41,496 nucleotides of DNA, from the NCBI GenBank assembly GCA_003343995.1, contig QAKE01000018.1, forward strand, positions 1 to 41,496, in the 5' to 3' direction. The stretch comes from Bacillota bacterium (GTDB lineage: Bacteria > Bacillota > Clostridia > Christensenellales > Borkfalkiaceae). Below are positions 26,287-35,607 of this stretch, in pieces; position 1 is the first letter of the stretch; the number at the start of each line of letters is the position of its first letter. The notes beneath the pieces are model-generated. The model saw only the letters and a list, made by a program, of their open reading frames with translations, was not told where the DNA came from and made no database searches. The translations under genes and the position numbers were made by a program.

Positions 26287-28122
26287 ATGAAATGGAATGT
26301 AAGCGGTTTGGATGAAAGATTGCAAAAAGCGTTGCGGGGCGCCAACCTCGCCTTAAAGCTCGATTTAAGCGAAAGCGGCAAAAAAGTGATCGCAAACAAA
26401 ATCGATGTCGGTTTTTCGGTGAAAACGACTACGGAAACGGTGGAGATCGGCTACGCGAAAACGACGGATTTTTTGCGCGCGCTGTTATATGCCGCGGGCG
26501 GGAGCGATACGGCGCAGCGATGCGCGTTCGACGAGCTGGGAATGATGGTCGACTGTTCGAGAAATGCCGTTTTAAAGGTGGAAACGGTAAAAAAACTCGC
26601 GGCAATGTTGGCGTGCATGGGCTATACGTACATATATCTTTATACGGAAGATACCTACGAAGTGGAAAATCAGCCCTATTTCGGCTATCTTCGCGGTAGA
26701 TATACGAAGGCGGAAATCAAGGAGATAGACGAATTTTGTCAAGAAATCGGGCTGGAACTCATTCCCTGTATTCAAACGCTGGCGCACCTCGACCAGATAA
26801 CGCGATATAAGGATTACTGCGATATAATCGATTGCAACGATATTCTGCTTTGCGACGATGAAAGAACGTATCGCCTGATCGACGATATGTTTTCCACGCT
26901 GGAGCATAATTTCACCTCGCGCAAGGTGAATATCGGCATGGACGAGGCGCATTTTCTGGGGCTTGGAAAGTATCTCGACAAACACGGCTACGTTTCCAAA
27001 TTCGATATTATGTTCAAACACTTGAAACGCGTGCTGGAAATTGCGGAAAAGCACGGTTTTCGGGTTTGCGCGATGTGGAGCGACATGTTTTTCCGCATGG
27101 CGTCGGGCGGGGAATATTATAAAAAATTTGACAGCGCGCCGAAGGAGCTGCTCGGAAAAATTCCCGAAAACGTCAATTTGATCTATTGGGATTATTATAG
27201 TTTGGACTATCGGCATTTTTGCGACATGATCGACAGTCATTTCAAATTGAGCGACAAAATCGAATTTGCCGGCGGCGCGTGGAAGTGGATCGGTTGGGCG
27301 CCCATCAACGTGTATTCCGTAAAATCGGCGGACGCGGCGGTGCGCGCATGTAAGGATAAGGGCGTAAAAAATTATTTTACCACCGCTTGGGGAGACGGCG
27401 GCGCGGAGGCGAGCGTGTTTTCCGTACTGCCCGCACTCTATCATCTTGCGCAATGCGCTTACGGCGACGAGGAGAATAACGCGCTTTTCAAAACGCTGTT
27501 CGGCGCGGAGTACGACGATTTTATGAAACTCGATTTGCCCAATAAGGCGAACGGTAAGCGGGCGGAACAGAGAAATAACTCCTCGCAGTTTTTCTTGTAC
27601 GACGATTTGCTGCTCGATATGTTCGATTCCCTGATCGAAGAGGGACAAACGGCGTATTACGCAAAATTTGCAAAGGATTTGGCGGCGGTGCAAGCGGGGG
27701 AATACGGATATATTTTCCGCGAGCTCGCCGATTTGTGCTTGGTTCTGGAATGTAAATTAAACCTTGCCGTGGCGATGAAAAAAGCATACGCCGAAAAAGA
27801 TAAGGCGAAACTGAAAGCGCTTTTGCCGCGGTTTGACGAGCTGCTTGCAAAAATCGATGCGTTTTATAAGAGCTTCGGCGCGGCGTGGCATTCGGAAAAC
27901 AAACCTTTCGGTTTCGAGGTGCAAGATCAGCGCTTCGGCGGGTTGTCGGCGAGAATAACGGCGGTTAAAAATAAGGTTGCCGATTATGTTGCGGGCGTTA
28001 CCGATTGTATTCCGGAGCTGGACGAAGCGCGCTTGCCGTACGGCTGTTATGAAGGCAACGCCGACTTCAGTGAGCTTTTCTACGTTAATTGGCGGCAACA
28101 GGTTTCCCCGTCGAATATTTAG
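26287..28122 (+). CDS. GH20-like beta-N-acetylhexosaminidase
   Basis: 611 residues. The TIM barrel begins around residue 80 (FDELGMMVDCSRNAVLKVETVKKLAAMLACMGYTYIYLYTEDTYEV). The catalytic Asp-Glu pair typical of GH20 is D219-E220 in NIGMDEAHFLG. About 180 further C-terminal residues are helical. There is no signal peptide, so it should act on small imported GlcNAc/GalNAc-containing sugars in the cytosol. AAGAGGTAAAAAGG precedes the ATG. The gene sits 20 bases after dinB with no terminator, an odd partner. It could supply GlcNAc to the deacetylase/nagB operon at 15178. Confidence 0.85.
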   Translation: MKWNVSGLDERLQKALRGANLALKLDLSESGKKVIANKIDVGFSVKTTTETVEIGYAKTTDFLRALLYAAGGSDTAQRCAFDELGMMVDCSRNAVLKVETVKKLAAMLACMGYTYIYLYTEDTYEVENQPYFGYLRGRYTKAEIKEIDEFCQEIGLELIPCIQTLAHLDQITRYKDYCDIIDCNDILLCDDERTYRLIDDMFSTLEHNFTSRKVNIGMDEAHFLGLGKYLDKHGYVSKFDIMFKHLKRVLEIAEKHGFRVCAMWSDMFFRMASGGEYYKKFDSAPKELLGKIPENVNLIYWDYYSLDYRHFCDMIDSHFKLSDKIEFAGGAWKWIGWAPINVYSVKSADAAVRACKDKGVKNYFTTAWGDGGAEASVFSVLPALYHLAQCAYGDEENNALFKTLFGAEYDDFMKLDLPNKANGKRAEQRNNSSQFFLYDDLLLDMFDSLIEEGQTAYYAKFAKDLAAVQAGEYGYIFRELADLCLVLECKLNLAVAMKKAYAEKDKAKLKALLPRFDELLAKIDAFYKSFGAAWHSENKPFGFEVQDQRFGGLSARITAVKNKVADYVAGVTDCIPELDEARLPYGCYEGNADFSELFYVNWRQQVSPSNI

Positions 28123-28216
28123 TAAAATACAAATAATTTTAATAGTAATTCTATCTAACAGAATTATATGGGATCAAAAAGAAACGCAAAGATATAAAAT
28201 AAATTATCGTATTTTC

Positions 28217-28245
28217 TTGACAAATTTTTTTTAGAAACCTATAAT
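28217..28245 (+). promoter_or_regulatory. Consensus promoter upstream of the DMT transporter
   Basis: A perfect TTGACA (28217-28222), 17 bases, and a perfect TATAAT (28240-28245). Transcription would start near 28252, about 67 bases before the transporter start. Confidence 0.88.
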
Positions 28246-28265
28246 GATGTAAGATAAAAAGTAAA

Positions 28266-28305
28266 GCAAAAAAGAAAAGGGTAATGTATGCCCTTTTCTT
28301 TTTGC
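28266..28305 (+). promoter_or_regulatory. Terminator-like leader hairpin before the transporter (candidate attenuator)
   Basis: AAAAAGAAAAGGG pairs without mismatch with CCCTTTTCTTTTT (28291-28303), and the outer GC/GC bases can close it. The loop is nine bases and the 3' arm is U-rich. It begins about 14 bases after the predicted transcript start and ends 14 bases before the transporter ATG. Confidence 0.6.
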
Positions 28306-28318
28306 GTAAGCGGATTTT

Positions 28319-29251
28319 ATGGAGTATTTTTTAATTACGCTTTCCACGCTTTGCGTGGCGGGGCAATTCACCTTTAACAAACTTTATCAAAAATACGTCG
28401 TAAAAAACATGACGTCGCTGTTGTTGCTCCCCGTTTTAACGGGCGTAATCGCGGTGCTCATGTTTTTGTGCATGAACGGTTTTTCTTTGGCGTACGGCTC
28501 GTTCAGCTTTATCATCGCCACGGCGGAGGCGCTGGTGCTTACGCTCAGCATGCTTTGCGGTATTTTTGTGGTTAAATACGGCAGGGTGGCGGTTTACACC
28601 GTGTTCATGATGCTCGGCGGCATGTTGCTGCCGTTTATTTACGGTTTGATTTTTTTAGGCGAGCAGCTCAGTGTATTTAAAGTCATCGGCATGGTCGTGT
28701 TGATCGCCGCGCTCTTTTTATCGGTTGCGCCAGATAAATCCGTTCGGGGCGAAAGACCGAAAGCCGTCTTTTATATATTATGTTTCGCGGTGTTTTGCTT
28801 AAACGGGGGCGTCAGCATTTTGTCCAAAGTGCACCAGATCAACGCGCAGGCGATTGCGACCAAAGACTATATGATCTGGCTTTACATGATGCAGCTTGCG
28901 ATTTCCCTGTTGTGCTTCGGCGGTTATCTGTTATTCTTCCGCAGAAAAACGCAACCCGTTGCGGAGAATATCAAAGAAGAGTCTGCGGCATCAAAAAACA
29001 ATACGAAAAAGATTGTTTTGCTCGCGTTGCTCATCTGTTTGGGGTATATGCTGTTTTCGGGGTTCGGGTATCTGTTGCAGCTCAACGCAGCGAAGAATAT
29101 CGCCGCGTCGCTCCTTTATCCGTTTATTACGGGCGGTTCGATCGTCTTTTCCACATTGGCGGCATGGGCGGTGTTCAAAGAAAAAATCAACCTCTTTACT
29201 TGGATCAGCTTGGGCTTGACGTTGGCGGGCACGATACTGTTTGTTTTTTGA
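28319..29251 (+). CDS. DMT-superfamily (EamA-type) membrane transporter
   Basis: 310 residues with about ten membrane helices in two repeated halves, joined by a polar linker (around 205-225, KTQPVAENIKEESAASKNN). MVVLIAALFLSV ends the first half and WISLGLTLAGTILFVF ends the second, as in EamA proteins. The family moves amino acids, nucleotide sugars, drugs or other small metabolites; substrate is not readable here. The ribosome site is weak (AAGCGG). It has its own consensus promoter with a terminator-like leader hairpin, and its own terminator at 29260. Confidence 0.85.
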   Translation: MEYFLITLSTLCVAGQFTFNKLYQKYVVKNMTSLLLLPVLTGVIAVLMFLCMNGFSLAYGSFSFIIATAEALVLTLSMLCGIFVVKYGRVAVYTVFMMLGGMLLPFIYGLIFLGEQLSVFKVIGMVVLIAALFLSVAPDKSVRGERPKAVFYILCFAVFCLNGGVSILSKVHQINAQAIATKDYMIWLYMMQLAISLLCFGGYLLFFRRKTQPVAENIKEESAASKNNTKKIVLLALLICLGYMLFSGFGYLLQLNAAKNIAASLLYPFITGGSIVFSTLAAWAVFKEKINLFTWISLGLTLAGTILFVF

Positions 29252-29259
29252 AAACATTG

Positions 29260-29287
29260 CGGCGGCGCGGAGATGCGCCGCCGTTTT
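29260..29287 (+). terminator. Intrinsic terminator of the transporter gene
   Basis: CGGCGGCGC (29260-29268) pairs perfectly with GCGCCGCCG (29275-29283), loop GGAGAT, followed by TTTT. It begins nine bases after the transporter stop. Confidence 0.88.
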
Positions 29288-29328
29288 GCGTTGTGTAAAA
29301 AAATACAAAAAACGACGAAATATTTCCC

Positions 29329-29357
29329 TTGCAAATCACCGGAAAATATAGTATGAT
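29329..29357 (+). promoter_or_regulatory. Promoter of the unassigned glycosidase-like gene
   Basis: TTGCAA (29329-29334), 17 bases, TATGAT (29352-29357). The start near 29364 leaves a short leader that contains the strong ribosome site ACGGAGG. Confidence 0.7.
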
Positions 29358-29381
29358 AGAAAGGTAAACGGAGGATTACCT

Positions 29382-31310
29382 ATGATAGTGCAAAGACTTT
29401 GGGCGGACGATAAATACGACGATAAATTTTACGACGATTTTATCGCTCGGATTAAGAAAAATTCCGGCAGCTGCGACGAGGTGTGGATGTGCACGCTCGG
29501 CGCGATGCCCGAACTTTCCACGCACGCGGCGTATGCCGAAAAACTGAAGGGATATGCGGAAAAACTGCGTGCGGCGGGGATAACCGTTTCTCTGCAGGTT
29601 GCCCGTACCATCGGGCACGGCGCAAAGGGCGACGCTGCAAATTACGCGGGCGAGCCCGCGGGCGCGAATTTTACCGTCGATTTGTCGGGACAGGAAGAAA
29701 ACGGTTTCTACTGCGCGAGAAATGAAGGATTTCGGGAATATTTTGCGGAAGTGTGCCGTATATACTGCGAAAAATTGCATCCCTCGAGCGTGTATTTCGA
29801 CGACGATCTGCGCCTTCGTTCTTGGGCGGGTAAACTGCGTTGCGCGTGTCCCGCGTGTCTGAAAGCCTTTAACGAAAAGTTCGGCGCCGAATATACTGCG
29901 GAAACGCTCGGCAAAGCGGTGGAAGAAAATGCCGAAATTCGTGAAAAATTTCTCGATTTTACATACGACAATATCGCCGAGTTTGCCGAAAGGATCAGCC
30001 GCGCGTGCGTAGAGGGGTATAAAGACGTCATCGTCGGCTTGCAGCACGGCAGTTACAGCGGGGAGCTTTATCAAAAGGTTTTCGCGGCGATGAAAAAGAG
30101 CGGGGCGAAGGCGTTCGGTTCCCGTTGCGGCGCCGGCGCGTATACCGACGACGAGCCTTTCCGTATCGTGGAAAAAGTTAACGATCTGGAATGTCAGTTC
30201 TCCCGTCTGCCCGACTTCGTGACGCATCGCTGCCCCGAAATCGAAGGGTATCCGCATCTTTATTACGATAAGTCGGCGCACGGATTTTTGATGGAAAGCG
30301 TTCTCAATCTGGCGCAGGGATTCAATTTTCTTTCCTTCGCCGCGTTTTGCGCAAATTACGAAACGGAGCTGTTTGACGATTTCAACGAAAAATTTGCCGA
30401 AAACCGCGCATATTTGGATAAACTCGCCGCCGCGAACGTCGGCACGCGCAGAATCGGCGTGTGCAACTTCATTCCGAAAAATTATTATCTCACCGATTAC
30501 GATTATCCGAACGGCGCGCTTACGCCCTCTATGTATATGTGCCCGTCGTTTTATTACGGTTTGCCCGTAACTTACGAACGGAAGGGCAACAACGCCTATT
30601 ATTTGCCCGCGGAGCTTGTTTCCGCGCTTACGGAAGAGGAAATCGACATGCTGCTGAAAAGCCCCGTCGTGCTTTCCGGACAGGCGGTTATGGAGCTGGA
30701 AAAACGCGGGTTGAAAGATAAAATCGGCGTGGGCGCGAAGCCGATTAAAGGCGGATATTATGAGGAAAATATTCCCGATTACGGATCTTGCAACTGCACG
30801 TATTATTGCGGAGAATGTACGGCGTTATCGGGCGGCGTAAAAGCGCTTTCCTATTACGCGCCTCATTCGGAAATGAACATGGTTAAGGAGCCGTTCAAGG
30901 GCGGAGAAATCGCCGCCTGCATAGCGAAAACGGTTTACGGCGCGCAGTGGCTGGCGATCGGCTACGCGCCCGAACGGCGTATGCCGTCTTTGGCGAAAGC
31001 GCGGATGGTGCTCGACGCCGTGGCTGAAATTTCCGACGCGATGCCCGTAAAAATTTGCGGTTGCAACCGTTTGCTGCAATATCCCCGAGGAAACGAACGC
31101 GGCGTAACGGCGGTGACGTTGCTGAACGCGTCGATGGAAAGAACGAAATCCTTCGAGGTGAAAATCGAAAATCCCGCAGGCGGCAGTTTCGAGTGGCTTG
31201 CGATGGATCAAAAACCCGTCGTGCCGGAAGTCAGCCGTAACGGAAATTTCGTCAGCGTAAAACTGCCCGAACTCGCAGGGTGGAGCGCGGGAACGCTTTT
31301 TATAAAATAA
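29382..31310 (+). CDS. Putative TIM-barrel glycoside hydrolase, family not assigned
   Basis: 642 residues. The N-terminal 350 residues alternate strands and helices as in a TIM barrel: VWMCTLGAMPE, AGITVSLQVART, SSVYFDDDLRLRSW and DVIVGLQHGSY. After the acidic DDD strand comes CACPACLKAFNEKFG, a CxCxxC segment seen after barrel strand 4 in several glycosidase groups. The second half (RRIGVCNFIPKNYYL and on) could be a GH42-type trimerisation-like domain followed by a small beta domain. No signal peptide. Catalytic residues cannot be fixed by eye. It has its own promoter and lies upstream of a GH116-like gene, so a role in plant or host glycan use is likely but unproven. Confidence 0.6.
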   Translation: MIVQRLWADDKYDDKFYDDFIARIKKNSGSCDEVWMCTLGAMPELSTHAAYAEKLKGYAEKLRAAGITVSLQVARTIGHGAKGDAANYAGEPAGANFTVDLSGQEENGFYCARNEGFREYFAEVCRIYCEKLHPSSVYFDDDLRLRSWAGKLRCACPACLKAFNEKFGAEYTAETLGKAVEENAEIREKFLDFTYDNIAEFAERISRACVEGYKDVIVGLQHGSYSGELYQKVFAAMKKSGAKAFGSRCGAGAYTDDEPFRIVEKVNDLECQFSRLPDFVTHRCPEIEGYPHLYYDKSAHGFLMESVLNLAQGFNFLSFAAFCANYETELFDDFNEKFAENRAYLDKLAAANVGTRRIGVCNFIPKNYYLTDYDYPNGALTPSMYMCPSFYYGLPVTYERKGNNAYYLPAELVSALTEEEIDMLLKSPVVLSGQAVMELEKRGLKDKIGVGAKPIKGGYYEENIPDYGSCNCTYYCGECTALSGGVKALSYYAPHSEMNMVKEPFKGGEIAACIAKTVYGAQWLAIGYAPERRMPSLAKARMVLDAVAEISDAMPVKICGCNRLLQYPRGNERGVTAVTLLNASMERTKSFEVKIENPAGGSFEWLAMDQKPVVPEVSRNGNFVSVKLPELAGWSAGTLFIK

Positions 31311-31313
31311 TTC

Positions 31314-31342
31314 TTGAAAAGGGAAATAAGGTATGCTATAAT
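31314..31342 (+). promoter_or_regulatory. Promoter of the GH116-like gene
   Basis: TTGAAA (31314-31319) begins three bases after the upstream stop codon; 17 bases later comes a perfect TATAAT (31337-31342). The start is near 31349, with about 30 bases to the ATG. Confidence 0.78.
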
Positions 31343-31379
31343 CATAGTGTACCTTTTTAATTATCGGGAGTGCAATCGC

Positions 31380-33899
31380 ATGATTTACAAGGGAGAGAAA
31401 CTGAAAAAGATTTCCTTTCCGTTGGGCGGCATCGGAACGGGTTCTGTCGGCATTGCCGGCAACGGTGAATTGATCGATTGGGAAATTTTCAATCGTCCGA
31501 ATAAAAATTCCAAAAACGGGTTTACGCATTTTGCCGTCAAGGCGAAACGCGGCGATAAAACCGTCGCAAAGGTCTTGCAGGGCGACGTCGTCGGAGATCT
31601 TATCGGACCGACCATCAACGGAAATTTCGCGGGATTCGGGTTCGGACCGCTGCAAACGACGATGGCGGGTTTTCCGCATTTTAAAAACGTCGTTTTTAAA
31701 GGGGAGTTTCCAATTGCTGAACTGCGTTTTTCCGACGAGGCGTTTTTCGGAAAAATCAAGCTTGTCGCCTTTAATCCGTTTATCCCGCACGACGATTATC
31801 ATTCGTCTTTGCCTGCGGCGTTTTTCCGCGCGGAAGTGGAGAACGATACCGAAGAAGCGGTGGAATATACGTTGGCGTTTTCCGCCGGCAATCCTTCGGA
31901 GAAGTCCCGAAACGCCGCGTTTTCGCAAAAGGGTGCGAAGGGCGTGTTTTTAGGAACCGAAACCGATAAAAACGATGTGAATTATTCCGATCTGACGATT
32001 GCCACCGATTGCGAAAATTGTTTTATAACGGAAAATTGGTTTCGCGGCGGCTGGTCCGATCCGCAAACGGTTTATTGGCGGAATTTCCGCGAAAACGAGC
32101 GACAGCCCGAAAGAAAATACGCCGATGCGGGCGCGTACGATCACGCGTCGGTTTTCGCTGCCGTTTCGTTGCCGCCGAAATCGAAAAAGATCGTGCGGTT
32201 CATTCTCGCTTGGAACGCGCCGAACAACTATAATTATTGGTCGCCCGTAAAAGACGAACGGGGAAAAGACGTCGCTTGGAAAAATTATTACGCGACGTGC
32301 TTTGAAGATTCCCGCGCAACGGCGGCGTATTGCTTGAAGCATTTCGATAAGCTTTACCGTAAGACGGTGCAATTTAAAAATGCGTTGTTTTCCTCTTCCT
32401 TGCCGAAGGAAGTGCTCGACGCCGTTTCCGCGAATATTTCCATATTGAAATCGCCCACCGTACTGCGATTGACAGACGGCACGTTTTACGGTTGGGAGGG
32501 GGTAATGGAGAAACAAGGCAGCTGCGAGGGCACTTGCCAGCACGTATGGAATTACGCTTACGCGCTGCCGTATCTGTTCCCCGCGCTGGAGCGTTCCGTT
32601 CGGGAAACCGTATACCGCTACAACTTGTTTGAAAGCGGGGAAACGGCGTTCCGCACCGTTTTGCCGCTCGGCAGAAAGCGCGAGGGAAAATTTCGCGCGT
32701 GCGTGGACGGGCAGATGGGGGAAGTGATCAAGTCGTACCGCGAATGGAAAATTTGCGGCGACGATGCATGGCTGAAAAGCAATTGGCAGAGCATAAAACG
32801 CATGTTGGAATACGCTTGGTCTGCCGATAATAACGATCGCTGGGATGAAAACGGAGACGGCGTTTTAGACGGCAGACAGCATCACACGCTCGATATGGAA
32901 CTGTTCGGGGCGAATTCTTGGCTGCAAGGTTTTTATTTGCTTGCGCTCGACTGCGGCAGTGAAATGGCGGAGGCGCTCGGCGATGCGGACGCGGCGGCGC
33001 GTTATGCCGAAAAATACGCATACGGCAGGAAATGGATGAACGAAAACCTCTTTAACGGCAGGTATTTCGTTCAAAAAATCGATATTAAAGATAAATTGGT
33101 ATTGCAGCGCTTCGGCGCGGAAAATTATTGGAACGAGGAGGCGGGGGAGATCAAATACCAGTACGCCGACGGTTGCGAAATCGATCAGATGCTCGCCGAC
33201 TGGCATGCTTCCATTCTGGGCGTCGGGGGCGTATTCGATAAGGATAAAAAGCAAACGGCGTTAAAAAGCCTTTATCGAAATAATTTTAAACCTTCCATGC
33301 GCGAAGTGGAAAATATGTGGCGGCTGTTTACCGTGAACGACGAAAGCGGCGCAATCATCTGTGATTATCCCGACGGCGTCTATAAGCCGGTCATTCCCTT
33401 GCCGTACTGCGAAGAGACGATGGCTGGTTTTGAATACGCGCTTGCGGGGCTGATGATCGCCGAAGGATTGAAACAAGAGGGAGAAACGCTCGTAAAGGCG
33501 ATCCGTGCGCGTTACGACGGCGCAAAGCGCAATCCGTGGAACGAAATGGAGTGCGGCAGCAACTACGCCCGATCGATGGCGTCCTTTGCGCTGTTGCCGA
33601 TTTACAGCGGCTTTATCTGCGATATGCCGAAAAACCGCATCGGCTTTGTTCCGATAGAAGAAAACGGTCGCTTTTTGTGGAGCGCGGGCGCGGCATGGGG
33701 AACGGTATGTATCGATAAAACTGAGATTCTGTTCGACATAAAAGGTGGCGAAATCGCTATATCTTCCTTTGTGTTTCCGCAAAACAGAACGGCGCGATCT
33801 GCATTCGTGGACGGAAACGCCGTATCCTTCACGCAAGAGGAAAACGCGATTTATTTCAATCAAAGAATTCTTCGTAAAAATCTTAAAATAAAGTTTTAA
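31380..33899 (+). CDS. GH116-like beta-glycosidase (glucosylceramidase-related, DUF608)
   Basis: 839 residues. It begins with MIYKGEKLKKISFPLGGIGTG, the family N-terminal beta-sandwich opening, followed by SVGIAGNGELIDWEIFNRP. The helical (alpha/alpha)6 domain holds CEGTCQHVWNYAYALPYLFP (E383, possible nucleophile) and HHTLDMELFGANSW (D505, possible acid/base). GH116 enzymes hydrolyse beta-glucosides, beta-xylosides or GlcNAc beta-glycosides. I place the start at ATG 31380, nine bases after GGGAG; the upstream open frame overlaps the promoter. No signal peptide, so cytosolic. Catalytic residues are assigned by resemblance only. Confidence 0.85.
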   Translation: MIYKGEKLKKISFPLGGIGTGSVGIAGNGELIDWEIFNRPNKNSKNGFTHFAVKAKRGDKTVAKVLQGDVVGDLIGPTINGNFAGFGFGPLQTTMAGFPHFKNVVFKGEFPIAELRFSDEAFFGKIKLVAFNPFIPHDDYHSSLPAAFFRAEVENDTEEAVEYTLAFSAGNPSEKSRNAAFSQKGAKGVFLGTETDKNDVNYSDLTIATDCENCFITENWFRGGWSDPQTVYWRNFRENERQPERKYADAGAYDHASVFAAVSLPPKSKKIVRFILAWNAPNNYNYWSPVKDERGKDVAWKNYYATCFEDSRATAAYCLKHFDKLYRKTVQFKNALFSSSLPKEVLDAVSANISILKSPTVLRLTDGTFYGWEGVMEKQGSCEGTCQHVWNYAYALPYLFPALERSVRETVYRYNLFESGETAFRTVLPLGRKREGKFRACVDGQMGEVIKSYREWKICGDDAWLKSNWQSIKRMLEYAWSADNNDRWDENGDGVLDGRQHHTLDMELFGANSWLQGFYLLALDCGSEMAEALGDADAAARYAEKYAYGRKWMNENLFNGRYFVQKIDIKDKLVLQRFGAENYWNEEAGEIKYQYADGCEIDQMLADWHASILGVGGVFDKDKKQTALKSLYRNNFKPSMREVENMWRLFTVNDESGAIICDYPDGVYKPVIPLPYCEETMAGFEYALAGLMIAEGLKQEGETLVKAIRARYDGAKRNPWNEMECGSNYARSMASFALLPIYSGFICDMPKNRIGFVPIEENGRFLWSAGAAWGTVCIDKTEILFDIKGGEIAISSFVFPQNRTARSAFVDGNAVSFTQEENAIYFNQRILRKNLKIKF

Positions 33900-33920
33900 T
33901 AAAAACAAAAAAAATTATTA

Positions 33921-33930
33921 AACATATGTT
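33921..33930. promoter_or_regulatory. Short palindrome upstream of the Sel1-repeat gene
   Basis: AACATATGTT is a perfect ten-base palindrome, 30 bases before the start codon, in an A/T-only stretch with no convincing promoter. It may be an operator or chance. Confidence 0.25.
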
Positions 33931-33960
33931 TCTATTAAACGTATAAGGGGATATAAATTT

Positions 33961-35607
33961 ATGGAAGAAAAGAAATTAAATAAAGATTGGGTAATAGAAA
34001 TGATACACCTAGGTGAAAACGGAGATGGACAAGCATACGATGAACTTGGTCTTTGTTATCGTGATGGAGATGGTGTAGAAAAAGATATAAAACAAGCAGA
34101 ATTATATTTTAGTCTAGCCGTTGATAAAGGCTATTTTTATGCGTTGAATCATTTAGGCGATATATATATTGATAGCGATGACGAGAAAATTGTTCAAGAG
34201 GGTGTTGGGTGTTATCAAGAAGCAATTGATAGTGGTGATGAACATGCTTGGTATAATATGGGCTGGTGTTACGAATTTGGTATTGGTGTAGAGGAAGATG
34301 AAGAAAAAGCACTGAAATATTATGAAGTTGCTGCTGAATTCGGGATAGGCGGAGCAATGTTAAGAAGCGGCAACATTCTTGTGAAAAGAAAAGAGATTGA
34401 TAAAGCAATCGTAATGTTTGAAAAAGCTGTGGATTCTCTTCAATCAATTCGCAGTAAAGCGGCATATAATCTCGGTCTTATATATGAAATAGAAGAAGAC
34501 CATATTGATGGCGAAAAAAGTTTGTTTTGGTATCTTAAAGCAGTTGAACTTGGTGATGTAAGAGTAAATTTCGATGTCGGAAGTCTTTATTATAAAGGTG
34601 AATTAATTCCGAAAGACGGAAAGAAAGCTGTTTTTTATTATGAGCAAGGGGCGAATGCTGAAGATGCAGATTGCACAGCAAGCCTTGCTGTTTGCTATCA
34701 CGAAGGAACAGGCGTAGAAAAAGATGCCAAAAGAGCTTTTGAGTTATTCAAAAAAGGTGCAAATCTTGGAAATGCTGTTGCTCAATGTTATTTGGGTGAA
34801 TATTACAATTTTGGCTATGTAACGAGAAAGGATTATAAAAAAGCGTTCTATTGGTATAGCCAAGCTGCCGAGCAGGAACACATCACTGCTCAATATAATG
34901 TTGCTGTTTGCTATGAAAATGGGAAAGGTGTTAAAAAGAATAATGATTTGGCTGTCGAATGGTATGAAAAAGCAGCTGATAATGGATTTGTTGAAGCAGA
35001 ATACGATTTAGGCGAAGCGTATGACAATGGAACTATTGTTCCCCAAAATGATAATTCGGCGTTTGAATGGTATCTTAAAGCAGCGAAAGATGGACATATT
35101 ATGGCAATGCACAATGTCGGTCTTTGCTACTATACGGGACAAGGGTGTGAAAAAGATGAGAAAAAAGCACTGTATTGGTTTACGGAAGCCGCCGAACAAG
35201 CGTTGCCTGAAGCATTGTTGCAACTCGGTAATTTTTACTATTACGGGCTTGTTGTAGAGCAAGATTATAAGAAAGGCTTTAAGTATTTTCAATCGGCGGC
35301 AAATTGCGGATGTATGCTTGCTTACAACAATCTCGGAATTGCGTATCAAGAAGGGAAAGCGGTCGAGCCTAACCTGCCGTTTTCGATTGAGTGTTTTCAA
35401 AAAGCAATCGACGCAGGCATTCCAAAAGCCTATTATAATATGGGAAGAAGTTATGAACTCGGAATGGGCGTTGAACAAGATTTGAAACAGGCGGCTAAAT
35501 TATACGGGAAAGCAGTAGAATCAGGTGTTAAAGAAGGAATGCTCGGACTTGCGCGTGTCATAAAAATACACGAAATGGAAAAAGAATCAAATAAACATTT
35601 AAGTTAG
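33961..35607 (+). CDS. Sel1-like repeat protein, AT-rich and probably acquired
   Basis: 548 residues made almost wholly of about fourteen Sel1-like repeats of roughly 36 residues, each with the pattern A.Y.LG..Y..G.GVEKD..KA..WY.KAA..G. Typical copies are AWYNMGWCYEFGIGVEEDEE and AYYNMGRSYELGMGVEQDLK. Such superhelical proteins are protein-interaction scaffolds; nothing shows the partner. There is no signal peptide or membrane segment. By hand count the first 120 bases contain 43 G/C (36%), and codons are AT-ended (GGT, GCT, AAA, TAT), unlike the GCG/CGC-rich neighbours, which suggests transfer. AAGGGG lies ten bases before the ATG. Confidence 0.92.
   Translation: MEEKKLNKDWVIEMIHLGENGDGQAYDELGLCYRDGDGVEKDIKQAELYFSLAVDKGYFYALNHLGDIYIDSDDEKIVQEGVGCYQEAIDSGDEHAWYNMGWCYEFGIGVEEDEEKALKYYEVAAEFGIGGAMLRSGNILVKRKEIDKAIVMFEKAVDSLQSIRSKAAYNLGLIYEIEEDHIDGEKSLFWYLKAVELGDVRVNFDVGSLYYKGELIPKDGKKAVFYYEQGANAEDADCTASLAVCYHEGTGVEKDAKRAFELFKKGANLGNAVAQCYLGEYYNFGYVTRKDYKKAFYWYSQAAEQEHITAQYNVAVCYENGKGVKKNNDLAVEWYEKAADNGFVEAEYDLGEAYDNGTIVPQNDNSAFEWYLKAAKDGHIMAMHNVGLCYYTGQGCEKDEKKALYWFTEAAEQALPEALLQLGNFYYYGLVVEQDYKKGFKYFQSAANCGCMLAYNNLGIAYQEGKAVEPNLPFSIECFQKAIDAGIPKAYYNMGRSYELGMGVEQDLKQAAKLYGKAVESGVKEGMLGLARVIKIHEMEKESNKHLS

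Noticed and set aside
24566..26395. 609-codon minus-strand frame opposite galM, the small gene and dinB
   Set aside because: It crosses three well-supported plus-strand genes and their gaps, and has no recognisable motif.
28146..28166. TAATTCT/AGAATTA hairpin after the GH20-like gene as terminator
   Set aside because: Seven mostly A-T pairs and no T-run; too weak to call.
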